Assembly (NCBI GenBank): GCA_035354435.1
Contig: DAOQAY010000061.1
Coordinates: forward strand, 1-15,744
DNA: 15,744 nt
Reading direction: 5' to 3'
Origin: JAKLDO01 sp035354435
GTDB taxonomy: Bacteria; UBP6; UBA1177
Every line of letters begins with the position of its first letter. Positions within the stretch are counted from its first letter, which is position 1. The position numbers and the translations under genes are program-made. The notes beneath the pieces were generated by a model. That model did no database searches, had not been told where the DNA came from, and saw nothing but the letters and a program-made list of their open reading frames with translations. Below, one piece after another: positions 7,609-14,724 of this stretch.

Positions 7609-9468
7609 ATGATCAATTACGGAGAATTATTGTTAAGAAAGGAATCTTTTTCAGAAATTGTGATAGGAAACACTGCAATCGTAAGGGCAATGATCGAATC
7701 GGGTGTCAGGGTCGTTACAAGCTATCCCGGCAGTCCGACACCTGAAATTGCAACTGCCATAGCGACAATTCCTGTCGAAAAGCGCCCGTTCTATTTTGAA
7801 TTCTCAACCAATGAAAAAATTGCAACGGAGATCGCATACGGTGCAAGTGTAAATGGTCATTTAAGCTGTGTTTTTTTTAAAAGCGTCGGTCTTAATGTCG
7901 CCGCAGACACACTTGTCCAGCTTGGGCACATGAACCTCATCGGAGGAATGGTGATCGTTATCGGGGATGACCCAGGAGCACATTCTTCGCAGAACGAACA
8001 GGATAACCGGCATATCGCCAAACTTGCATATATTCCGGTTCTCGAACCGTCAAGTCCTTCCGAGATATACACCTATTTCAAGGCCGCTGCAAAACTGTCA
8101 AAAGAAAAGAATATGCCTGTAATATTAAGACTTACCACTCACACCTGCCATCAGAAAGAGCTTGTCAATTTTGATGCATTTGAACCTCAACATGTTGATA
8201 ATACTCCTCTTTTTGATAGATCGAATGGACCTTACATTCCGATAACAGCTTCTGTTTTTCCGATGAAAAGAAGAGCACTGTCAAGACTTAATGAAGTTGC
8301 TTCCGATAAATTCCTGAAAGATCTCAATGTTTTTATCAATAATAATAGTAAAAAAGGAATTATCACTGCCGGAACAACTTATCTTTCGGTAATGGATGTC
8401 CTCGAATCCGTTCCTGACAAACCTGATATCTTTAAACTTGCACTTGTCTATCCACTACAACTTGATGATATTGTTGAATTTATCAATTTACATGATGAAG
8501 TGAAAATACTTGAGGAACTTGATAATGTTATAGAACAGGAAATTAAAACTGCGGCTTTTGACAAAGGTGTCAAATGCTCAATTAAAGGAAAAACAGATCC
8601 TGAAGATTTTGTCGGTGAATATACTCCTGACAAAGTGAGAGAAATATTAAGCAGAGACTGGCCGGATATTGTTAAACCTGCTGAAAAGAACTCCAATGAT
8701 AAACCAGTTCCGGCAAGACCGCCTCAATTGTGCCCCGGCTGCGGTCACAGGTCAGCATTTTACGCCATAAAAAAAGCACTGAAAGAAAGCGATATAAAAG
8801 TCGGTGATATCGGATGTCATACGCTTGGGTTCCTCCCACCCTACAACATGGTGGAGCTTCTGATGAGCATGGGAGCCTCAACTGGAATAGCAAGCGGACT
8901 CGCACTTTTCAACAAGACCAGAAAAGTTGTATGTTTTCTTGGAGATTCCACATTTTTTCATGCCGGAGCAGCAGGGATCGTCAATGCAATTTTCAACAAG
9001 CACAACATCACTCTGATACTCATGGAGAACGGAACAACTGCAATGACAGGTCATCAGGAACATCCTGCGACAGGAAGAAATTTCGATGAGATCACCGAAA
9101 AGATCCCGGTAAAACAAATGCTTGAAGGAATGGGTGTTCATAAGATCTTAGAAGTTGATACCTATCATCAGAAAAAATTGACCGAAGCTGTTATAGAGGC
9201 AGTAAATTATGAGGGATTTTCTGTAGTTATAGCAAAACACCCATGTATGCTGAAATTCATGAAAGCCCAGAAACGCAAAAGTGATGCACCACTGAAACAG
9301 GTGAAAATAGATCAGGTTCTGTGTGATAGATCAAATGAATGCATAAACAGTTTTGCATGCCCATCTTTTTACCGGAATCCGGATGGAAGTATCACTATTA
9401 ACAAGGATCTGTGCATCGGTGACGGCAGCTGTATTCAGACCTGTCCCGTAACTGCAATAAAATACTAG
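7609..9468 (+). CDS. iorA: Indolepyruvate:ferredoxin oxidoreductase, alpha subunit
   Basis: IorA, with IorB, oxidatively decarboxylates aryl pyruvates (from Trp, Phe, Tyr) to aryl-acetyl-CoA, using thiamine diphosphate and passing electrons to ferredoxin. The 619-residue protein shows the N-terminal pyrimidine-binding domain (TSYPGSPTPEIATAI, GDDPGAHSSQNEQDNR), the linking CPGCGHR motif (Cys375), the ThDP/Mg domain (GDIGCHTLG, then GDSTFFHAGAAG and MENGTTAMTG) and a C-terminal 2[4Fe-4S] ferredoxin domain. In that domain both clusters lack the second cysteine: C572-x2-S575-x2-C578 and C602-x2-D605-x2-C608; the remaining C584 and C612 are present. GGAGGG (7600-7605) lies close before the ATG. 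It is followed 11 bases later by iorB. Family membership is secure; the exact 2-oxoacid is inferred. Confidence 0.93.
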   Translation: MINYGELLLRKESFSEIVIGNTAIVRAMIESGVRVVTSYPGSPTPEIATAIATIPVEKRPFYFEFSTNEKIATEIAYGASVNGHLSCVFFKSVGLNVAADTLVQLGHMNLIGGMVIVIGDDPGAHSSQNEQDNRHIAKLAYIPVLEPSSPSEIYTYFKAAAKLSKEKNMPVILRLTTHTCHQKELVNFDAFEPQHVDNTPLFDRSNGPYIPITASVFPMKRRALSRLNEVASDKFLKDLNVFINNNSKKGIITAGTTYLSVMDVLESVPDKPDIFKLALVYPLQLDDIVEFINLHDEVKILEELDNVIEQEIKTAAFDKGVKCSIKGKTDPEDFVGEYTPDKVREILSRDWPDIVKPAEKNSNDKPVPARPPQLCPGCGHRSAFYAIKKALKESDIKVGDIGCHTLGFLPPYNMVELLMSMGASTGIASGLALFNKTRKVVCFLGDSTFFHAGAAGIVNAIFNKHNITLILMENGTTAMTGHQEHPATGRNFDEITEKIPVKQMLEGMGVHKILEVDTYHQKKLTEAVIEAVNYEGFSVVIAKHPCMLKFMKAQKRKSDAPLKQVKIDQVLCDRSNECINSFACPSFYRNPDGSITINKDLCIGDGSCIQTCPVTAIKY

Positions 9469-9479
9469 GGAGTCGGATC

Positions 9480-10046
9480 ATGAAAAAAATGAATATTTAT
9501 ATGACAGGAGTCGGCGGTCAGGGAATAGGAATGCTTAGCGAAATTCTTGTCAGAGCAGTAAACTATGCAGGATACAAACTGAAAGCTGTTGATACACACG
9601 GACTTGCCCAGCGAGGCGGGATCGTGGTATCTCAACTGAGGATAGGAGACGGAATCAACTCTCCGCTTATCGAATCAGGAGATGCCGATCTTGTGATAAG
9701 CCTCGAAAGGCATGAAGCGCTCAGAGCAATGAATTCAATGCTGAAAAACGGCGGTACACTTGTCTGGTACGATACTTCCTGGCAGCCGCTATCAGTAAGA
9801 ACCGGGCAGGATGCTGAAGTTAGAAGTGATGATGTGAGTAGCGTCGCCCTGAAGAAAAATGTCAGGAATTTAAGGGTTTACAGAGATAATCTGCCAGATA
9901 CAAGAATGCAGAATATAACACTTCTTTCAGAGATTATTAAAAACAGCCTGATATCTGGACTCGAACTGTCCCATTGCGAAAAAGCTATGAAAGAGTTGAT
10001 GAATGAAAAACTTTTTGTCAGGAACCTTGCCGTTTTGAAAGATTAA
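9480..10046 (+). CDS. iorB: Indolepyruvate:ferredoxin oxidoreductase, beta subunit
   Basis: IorB is the gamma-type (pyruvate ferredoxin oxidoreductase catalytic gamma domain) subunit that completes the IorAB enzyme and probably contributes to CoA handling. The 188-residue protein has the family opening MTGVGGQGIGMLSEIL (GVGGQG at 10-15), the THGLAQRGG motif around 40-48 and DLVISLERHEALRA at about 70-83. Its length is normal. AGGGAG at 9467-9472, overlapping the iorA stop, serves the ATG at 9480; an in-frame ATG at 9489 is a less well-spaced alternative. It is co-transcribed with iorA. Its last 29 bases overlap the end of queH on the opposite strand. Confidence 0.93.
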   Translation: MKKMNIYMTGVGGQGIGMLSEILVRAVNYAGYKLKAVDTHGLAQRGGIVVSQLRIGDGINSPLIESGDADLVISLERHEALRAMNSMLKNGGTLVWYDTSWQPLSVRTGQDAEVRSDDVSSVALKKNVRNLRVYRDNLPDTRMQNITLLSEIIKNSLISGLELSHCEKAMKELMNEKLFVRNLAVLKD

Positions 10047-10587
10047 GCCTTTCAACTCTGCTGAATTCGCATCCGCAGTAATTCTGGCGATATAATCCGT
10101 ATTCTTTGGATATTTCAACCGATCTTTTATAGTCCCACTTTTCAAGAAACCATCCGATACCTGTCTTTTTTGAAAGAAGTCTGCCTATTTCATCTAACCA
10201 TTCATAATTCTTATAAGGACTAATACTTAAAGTAGTTGTAACAAGGTCTGCACCAGTTTCAACAGCTTTATTAAATGTTTCAAGCAGCCTGATGTAGTAA
10301 CATACTTTACACCTGAACCCGCCCTCCCCGCTCAATTCAATCGGAGTCACAAGTGAATTCCATCTATGGGCATCATACTCTCCACGGATAAGCTTTACTT
10401 CATTGCCATATCTTTTCTCAAGGTACAATGAAAGTTCAGAAAATCTCTTTTCCTCTTCTTCAGCCGGTGAAATGTTAGGGTTGTAATAAAAAACCTCTAT
10501 ATCTGCATTATTATCATTCCGGATCTTTTCAAGAGTAGCCGTTGTGCATGGAGCACAGCATGAATGGATAAGAATTTTTGTTTTCAA
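10018..10587 (-). CDS. queH: QueH, epoxyqueuosine reductase
   Basis: QueH (DUF208) reduces epoxyqueuosine to queuosine in tRNA, the last step of queuosine synthesis, and is a non-homologous replacement for QueG using an iron-sulfur cluster. The 189-residue protein carries the expected cysteine pattern: HSCCAPC (Cys10, 11, 14), FRCKVCYYIR (Cys93, 96) and YCGCEFS (Cys171, 173), plus FYYNPNISP and TTTLSISPYKN. The start is TTG at 10585-10587 and directly abuts, in the same frame, the TAG stop of the upstream mlaC-like gene; AAAAGGA lies about ten bases upstream within that gene. No in-frame ATG could replace it without losing the first cysteines. The 3' end overlaps iorB by 29 bases. It is the last gene of the rpsB-tsf-tolC-mlaC run. 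Confidence 0.93.
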   Translation of the reverse strand: MKTKILIHSCCAPCTTATLEKIRNDNNADIEVFYYNPNISPAEEEEKRFSELSLYLEKRYGNEVKLIRGEYDAHRWNSLVTPIELSGEGGFRCKVCYYIRLLETFNKAVETGADLVTTTLSISPYKNYEWLDEIGRLLSKKTGIGWFLEKWDYKRSVEISKEYGLYRQNYCGCEFSRVERLNLSKRQGS

Positions 10588-11289
10588 CTATCTGGAATCC
10601 TTTTTAGGAGAAAAAAACGACCCGTCGCCATCCTTGTTTTTGATCTTCTTATCTATCATTTTAATAAGTTCGTCAATTGACTGGTCCTTCACATTCTTAG
10701 TGAACTGTTCCTTGTAATTTCTGACTAGACTTACTGTATCAAGCTCAATATCAAAGATCTTATATGTTCCGTCAACGATCCTGAGATGATAGATCAATTC
10801 ATATATTACAGGTTTTCCTTTAAATGCAGCCTGAATTTCAGAAGTTATAAAAACACTTTCTGGAATCCCCTTGATATAAAGTTTTTCACTCCCCTTGTCT
10901 ATATATTTCTTTTCATAGCTTTTGTTGTAAAAAGCCTTTTCAAGATATAATTCCGTAAAAAGTTCCTTTATCTTTGCAAAAAACTGATCTTTCTTTTCCA
11001 CGGAAGTTGTGCCCCATTTTTCGCCGATGATATGCTTTGCAATAAACTGATAATCCATAAGTTCATCAATCACCTTCTTCATTTCAACATCTTTTTTCCT
11101 GAACTCAGCAGAACCTTTCTTAGCCTTAGTATTCCCCCACTTTTCAAGGATCTGTTCTTTCGCTTCAAGAAATTTTACAGCATCATTGACATTCAGTACA
11201 GGAGCAGAAGAAGCTTTAGCCGGCTCCGGTGTCTGAGCGACAACCTGCATAAATGAAAACATGAATAGAAAAACAACCAGATATCTCAT
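10588..11289 (-). CDS. mlaC: MlaC/Ttg2D-family periplasmic phospholipid-binding protein
   Basis: MlaC-type proteins ferry phospholipids across the periplasm between an outer-membrane complex and an inner-membrane MlaFEDB ABC transporter. The product (233 residues from ATG 11289) has a signal peptide at 1-18, probably cut after VVA, then a mature helical domain with family features: ELMDYQFIAKHIIGEKW, FAKIKELFTELYLEKAFYN, YHLRIVDGTYKIFDIELDTVSLVRNYKEQF. The C-terminus is Lys-rich. A GTG at 11295 overlapping the tolC stop (GTGA) would add two residues, but then GAGG at 11295-11298 would lie inside the start; with ATG 11289 the GAGG is five bases upstream, so ATG is preferred. No mlaD, mlaE or mlaF is in the window, so the partner transporter is elsewhere or different. 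The symbol indicates the family only. Confidence 0.83.
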   Translation of the reverse strand: MRYLVVFLFMFSFMQVVAQTPEPAKASSAPVLNVNDAVKFLEAKEQILEKWGNTKAKKGSAEFRKKDVEMKKVIDELMDYQFIAKHIIGEKWGTTSVEKKDQFFAKIKELFTELYLEKAFYNKSYEKKYIDKGSEKLYIKGIPESVFITSEIQAAFKGKPVIYELIYHLRIVDGTYKIFDIELDTVSLVRNYKEQFTKNVKDQSIDELIKMIDKKIKNKDGDGSFFSPKKDSR

Positions 11290-11291
11290 TT

Positions 11292-12716
11292 TCACCTCAT
11301 TCCGGACATTTCATTAATTTCTTCAATCTTCATATTATAATCAAACACTGATTGAATATACAGAAGTTCATTCTCAAAATAAAGTTTTACGGAATCTATC
11401 AGATCATTCGGACCGTTAAATCCACTCTCGTAATTACCGAATTCAGAAGTCATCCAGCCTTTAGCATATTTTCTGGCTTTTCCTATATGAAAAATCTGAC
11501 TCTCAAGTGATTTAAGATCGTTATATTTTTCCTTGATCTGAAGAGGATATGTTTTCTTCAGAAAATTAGTCTGTGATTTAAATGCATTCCATTCAGCCTT
11601 TGCCTTCTGAACATTTCTTCCCTGTTCAACAAAATTAAGGTTTATAGAAAGACCTATCCCTACTTCGCCATCCCATCCGTTGTAGGGACTATCAGGATTC
11701 GGATAATTTTTTTCATAGACTGAACTTGTGTATTTATATGAAAATGAACCTGCAAATCCAAAATCAGGAAGAAGTCTGCATATCTCGAGATGATAAAGAT
11801 GTTCATAAGCTGAAAGCCCGTTTTGCATCATTTTTGAATAAGGACTCGAATTAAATGTAAAATCTACTATTTCATCATATGTTTTCTCAAATTTCATTGC
11901 GGTGACAGTCGAATCGGCAAGAATCCAGTTATCGCCAAGAACCGCATCAAGAACACTTTTTAAAGTATCCTTCTGAAGTTGAAGCTTTTTAAGATTATAT
12001 GCCAGCTTTTCTTTTTCAATTCTAAGTTTAATAAGGTCTTTCTGACGCACACCTTCTTTTTCTTCATAAAGCATTTCCTTTAATTTCCCCTCAGCCTCGT
12101 CAACTTTGGCTATAGCAGGCTCCATAAAGGAAAGGATCTCATTAACCATTACCCAGGACCAGTAATAAAGTGCCGCTTCTTTTCTGACTTTAGCTTCTCC
12201 AATAATCGATTCGGCTTTTTTGACCTCGATATTTGCCTTGGAGGCATCCAGCCCGTTCTTGATCTTGCCGAAAGTGAAAACAGGCATTACCATTTCACCG
12301 TTTATTCTTATTGCAACTCCGTATTCACTGAAGTCATAGTAATGTTTGTCCCAGTTACTTTCCTTAAAATAATATTCACCGTCATCATCTTTTTGAATGC
12401 CTGCCCTTTCATATTCATATTTCGGATGAGGACCCAAACCGAAAACCATTTTCATCTTCGGAAAATACTGAGCAAGAACCTTATCATAATCCGCCTGAGC
12501 ACTTTGAATTTTGTATCTGAAAGAATCTACTATTTCAGCCTTTTCAACAAAGATTTTTATAAATTCATCTCTGTCTACAACATTTTTTTCAGAATTTGCA
12601 GCAGGAACAGATGATTCCTGTCCGTTTAGAGGAAACAATACAAAGACTACAAAAAAACAAAGGAGCGCCTTTTTGAGAGACGCTCCTTGAAATCTTCTGA
12701 AATTTAATTCATTCAT
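11292..12716 (-). CDS. TolC-family outer-membrane channel protein
   Basis: A 474-residue outer-membrane efflux protein of the TolC superfamily, the trimeric channel of tripartite exporters. It has an N-terminal signal peptide (basic RRFQGASLKK, then a hydrophobic core ALLCFFVVFVLF at 17-28) and two similar halves rich in long amphipathic helices: KIQSAQADYDKVLAQYFPKM, AKVRKEAALYYWSWV, and the second-half SLSINLNFVEQGRNVQKAKAEWNA. The exact substrate is unknown; the adjacent mlaC-like gene hints at envelope lipid or drug export. The start is ATG 12716, three bases after the tsf stop and without a visible Shine-Dalgarno sequence, so translation probably depends on ribosomes finishing tsf. Codons 10-19 are also an intrinsic terminator hairpin (see separate entry), and codons 20-22 lie in its T tract. 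No other start would retain a signal peptide. Confidence 0.88.
   Translation of the reverse strand: MNELNFRRFQGASLKKALLCFFVVFVLFPLNGQESSVPAANSEKNVVDRDEFIKIFVEKAEIVDSFRYKIQSAQADYDKVLAQYFPKMKMVFGLGPHPKYEYERAGIQKDDDGEYYFKESNWDKHYYDFSEYGVAIRINGEMVMPVFTFGKIKNGLDASKANIEVKKAESIIGEAKVRKEAALYYWSWVMVNEILSFMEPAIAKVDEAEGKLKEMLYEEKEGVRQKDLIKLRIEKEKLAYNLKKLQLQKDTLKSVLDAVLGDNWILADSTVTAMKFEKTYDEIVDFTFNSSPYSKMMQNGLSAYEHLYHLEICRLLPDFGFAGSFSYKYTSSVYEKNYPNPDSPYNGWDGEVGIGLSINLNFVEQGRNVQKAKAEWNAFKSQTNFLKKTYPLQIKEKYNDLKSLESQIFHIGKARKYAKGWMTSEFGNYESGFNGPNDLIDSVKLYFENELLYIQSVFDYNMKIEEINEMSGMR
12651..12688 (-). terminator. Intrinsic terminator after tsf, inside the tolC signal-peptide codons
   Basis: On the minus strand AAGGAGCG (12688-12681) pairs with CGCTCCTT (12667-12660); the stem extends by a G-T wobble and two more pairs around a short loop. 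It is followed by TTG and then seven T residues (12657-12651). This is a textbook rho-independent terminator placed 32 bases after the tsf stop, yet it lies within tolC codons 10-22. Confidence 0.85.
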
Positions 12717-12719
12717 TAA

Positions 12720-13640
12720 TTATTTAAGCTGAGCAGCAACTTCATCAGCAAAATTCACTTCTTTTTTCTCGATCCCTTCACCAAGTTCAAAACGGGCGAA
12801 TCTTACTATCTGAAGATCTGTGCCGACTTTTTTTGCAGTATCTTTAACAAACTGTTTAACAGTTATATCACCGTTCATAACAAAAGCCTGTTCAAGAAGA
12901 GTATTCTCTGCAACGAACTTCTTCAGTTTGCCTTCAACGATTTTCTCAGCTATATTCTGAGGCTTACCCATTTCAAGCACCTGTGCAAGGAAAGCATGTT
13001 TTTCTGATTCAAGTTTTTCCTTCGGGAATGATGATTCATCAACACAGTCAGGGCGCATTGACGCGATCTGCATTGCAACGCTGTCACTCATTTCAATAAC
13101 TTCAGGATTGCTTAAAGCGTCTTTTGAAGCAGCCTTAACTTCAACCATTACACCTATCTTTCCGCCCATATGAACATATGAATGAATCAATGAATCGCCT
13201 TTGCCTATAAATCTGACAAATCTTCTGGGTCTGATATTCTCACCTATCGAAGCCACGGCTTCAGTAGTGATCTTTTCGACAGAGTCATCATAAAATTTCT
13301 CTTCCATGAATACAACCGAACCTTCTTCTTTTGCATTATTCATGAAGTAGTCTGTCATAACCTTGGAAAGATTTACAAAACCTTCGCTCTTTGCAGCAAA
13401 ATCAGTTTCACAATTAAGCTCAAGAAGAAGTCCTTTAGAATTGTCTATAACAGAGAGAACCGCTCCTTCACTTGCAACGCGGCCCGATTTTTTAGCAGCT
13501 TTGGCAATTCCTTTATCTTTCAATATCTGAACAGCCTGTTCCATATCGCCATTGGCTTCCTGTAAGGCCTTTTTGCAGTCCATCATGCCTGCACCGCTTC
13601 TTTCTCTGAGGTCTTTGACCAGAGATGCAGAAATATCCAT
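12720..13640 (-). CDS. tsf: Translation elongation factor Ts
   Basis: EF-Ts is the guanine-nucleotide exchange factor that regenerates EF-Tu-GTP. The 306-residue protein has the N-terminal UBA-like domain (residues 1-50: SASLVKDLRERSGAGMMDCKKALQEANGDMEQAV), the core beginning with ELNCETDFAAKSEGFV, where TDF-A at 79-82 corresponds to the EF-Tu-contacting TDFV, and a second core subdomain with GKIGVMVEV. Length and order are normal for the family. GGAGGA is about five bases before the ATG. The gene follows rpsB after 18 bases, the near-universal rpsB-tsf pair, and is followed by a strong hairpin/T-tract terminator inside the start of tolC. Confidence 0.98.
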   Translation of the reverse strand: MDISASLVKDLRERSGAGMMDCKKALQEANGDMEQAVQILKDKGIAKAAKKSGRVASEGAVLSVIDNSKGLLLELNCETDFAAKSEGFVNLSKVMTDYFMNNAKEEGSVVFMEEKFYDDSVEKITTEAVASIGENIRPRRFVRFIGKGDSLIHSYVHMGGKIGVMVEVKAASKDALSNPEVIEMSDSVAMQIASMRPDCVDESSFPKEKLESEKHAFLAQVLEMGKPQNIAEKIVEGKLKKFVAENTLLEQAFVMNGDITVKQFVKDTAKKVGTDLQIVRFARFELGEGIEKKEVNFADEVAAQLK

Positions 13641-13658
13641 ATTATCCTCCGATTTCTT

Positions 13659-14510
13659 TTACTTTGATTCTTCCTTGCCTTCAAACTTATCTTCAACAGC
13701 ACCTTCAGTTTCATCTTCATTTTCAGATGTTGCTATTCTTTTTACTCTGACTTTTCTGCCTGCAACACTTCTTGTTTCAGCCTTGTTAGGTTTATCTTTT
13801 CTATCTTTCTGATCTGTAACAATCTTCTGTTTGTAGATATCAAGCCCTTCAAGATATGCTCCGACGATATCAGAAGTAATTATAGAAATACATCTCATTC
13901 CGTCATCATTAGCCGGAATTACAAAGTCGATCAGTGTAGGATCTGCATTTGTATCGGTGATAGCGATAACCGGAATACCGAGTATTTTAGCTTCATGAAC
14001 TGCAAGGTGTTCCTTCACAGGATCAACTATGAAAACAGCACTCGGCATTTTGTCCATTTTTGAAATACCTAAAAGGTTTCTTTCAAGTTTTGCTTTCTTT
14101 TTTTCCATATCGGAAAGCTCTTTCTTCTTATAAAGTTTCCTTTTTTCAGAAGTGAGAACCTCTTCAAATTTCTGCAACTTTTTAACAGACTGGTTAATCG
14201 TAGCGTAATTAGTAAGCATTCCACCGAGCCAACGGTAGTTTACATAAGGAATTTCTGCTTTTTCAGCTTCTTCTTTAATAACTTCCTGAGCCTGCCTTTT
14301 CGTTCCTACAAGAAATATCGTGTCACCATTCATTCCGATGGTTTTAACGAATTTCTTTGCATCTTCAACAAGTTCGACGGTCTTCTGAAGATCGATGATG
14401 TGAATGTTGTTGCGTTCTGTGAAAATGTAAGGCGCCATTTTGGGATTCCATTTCTGTTTCTGATGACCGAAGTGTGCACCAGCTTTCAATAAGTCTCTAA
14501 TGTCAGGCAT
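13659..14510 (-). CDS. rpsB: Ribosomal protein S2 with an extended acidic tail
   Basis: S2 is a late-assembling protein of the 30S subunit, needed to bind S1 and initiate translation in many bacteria. The 283-residue product begins MPDIRDLLKAGAHFGHQKQKWNPKMAPYIF and contains NNIHIIDLQKT, FLVGTKRQAQEVI, YVNYRWLGGMLTNY, AVFIVDPVKEHLAVHEA and IPVIAITDTNADP, all diagnostic. E. coli S2 has 241 residues; here about 45 extra residues follow, first basic (GRKVRVKR), then very acidic (SENEDETEGAVEDKFEGKEESK). AGGAGG (14516-14521) is five bases before the ATG. It is the first gene of the leftward operon, preceded by a roughly 106-base leader and a strong promoter. Confidence 0.98.
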   Translation of the reverse strand: MPDIRDLLKAGAHFGHQKQKWNPKMAPYIFTERNNIHIIDLQKTVELVEDAKKFVKTIGMNGDTIFLVGTKRQAQEVIKEEAEKAEIPYVNYRWLGGMLTNYATINQSVKKLQKFEEVLTSEKRKLYKKKELSDMEKKKAKLERNLLGISKMDKMPSAVFIVDPVKEHLAVHEAKILGIPVIAITDTNADPTLIDFVIPANDDGMRCISIITSDIVGAYLEGLDIYKQKIVTDQKDRKDKPNKAETRSVAGRKVRVKRIATSENEDETEGAVEDKFEGKEESK

Positions 14511-14616
14511 TTTTTCCTCCTAAGATTTTACCTGTTCAACATCCCCCTGAATTTCTGCTCACTCTTCTATAACAAAGAGACAGGTACAGAAACAACCACA
14601 GGGGTGCTTAAAAACA
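14511..14616 (-). promoter_or_regulatory. Structured rpsB leader with candidate pseudoknot (putative S2 autoregulation)
   Basis: In the leftward RNA, CCCCTG (14604-14599) can pair with CAGGGG (14549-14544), and TACCTGT (14586-14580) can pair perfectly with ACAGGTA (14535-14529). The second helix crosses the first, making an H-type pseudoknot. Between them CTCTT/AAGAG (14575-14579 with 14562-14566) forms a small hairpin. The second helix ends seven bases before the AGGAGG of rpsB, a position where a bound protein could block ribosome entry. S2 is known to repress rpsB-tsf through the leader in enterobacteria; whether this leader is a homologue is unproven. Confidence 0.5.
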
Positions 14617-14622
14617 CGCTGA

Positions 14623-14650
14623 TTTATACTCATTAATCACTTCAAGTCAA
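14623..14650 (-). promoter_or_regulatory. Strong sigma-70 promoter for the rpsB-tsf operon
   Basis: Leftward, TTGACT (14645-14650) and TATAAA (14623-14628) are separated by 16 bases, close to consensus. Transcription would start near 14616, giving a leader of about 106 bases before rpsB. Confidence 0.75.
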
Positions 14651-14661
14651 CTAATTTTACA

Positions 14662-14689
14662 TTTACATAAGGTCTTTTAGTGCTATAAT
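14662..14689 (+). promoter_or_regulatory. Extended -10 promoter for the rightward membrane-protein/lipoprotein genes
   Basis: TGCTATAAT (14681-14689) is an extended -10 with perfect TATAAT; TTTACA (14662-14667) lies 16 bases upstream as a fair -35. Transcription would start near 14696, 29 bases before the ATG at 14725. The -35 boxes of this and the rpsB promoter are 11 bases apart, back to back. Confidence 0.7.
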
Positions 14690-14724
14690 GTTTTCCGAAA
14701 ATTGTTATTGACACCTGAGGTTTC

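Noticed and set aside
10035..10055. Hairpin TTGAAAG/CTTTCAA around the iorB stop as a bidirectional terminator
   Set aside because: Stem is AT-rich with seven pairs and neither strand has a T tract after it; not convincing as a terminator.
10018..11289. An MlaC-QueH fusion by stop readthrough
   Set aside because: MlaC is exported and QueH is a cytoplasmic iron-sulfur enzyme; a TAG stop separates them and both halves have normal family lengths.
11287..11295. GTG start at 11295 for the mlaC-like gene
   Set aside because: The GTG overlaps the GAGGTG that best serves as ribosome-binding site for the ATG at 11289; the ATG also gives a more usual signal peptide start.
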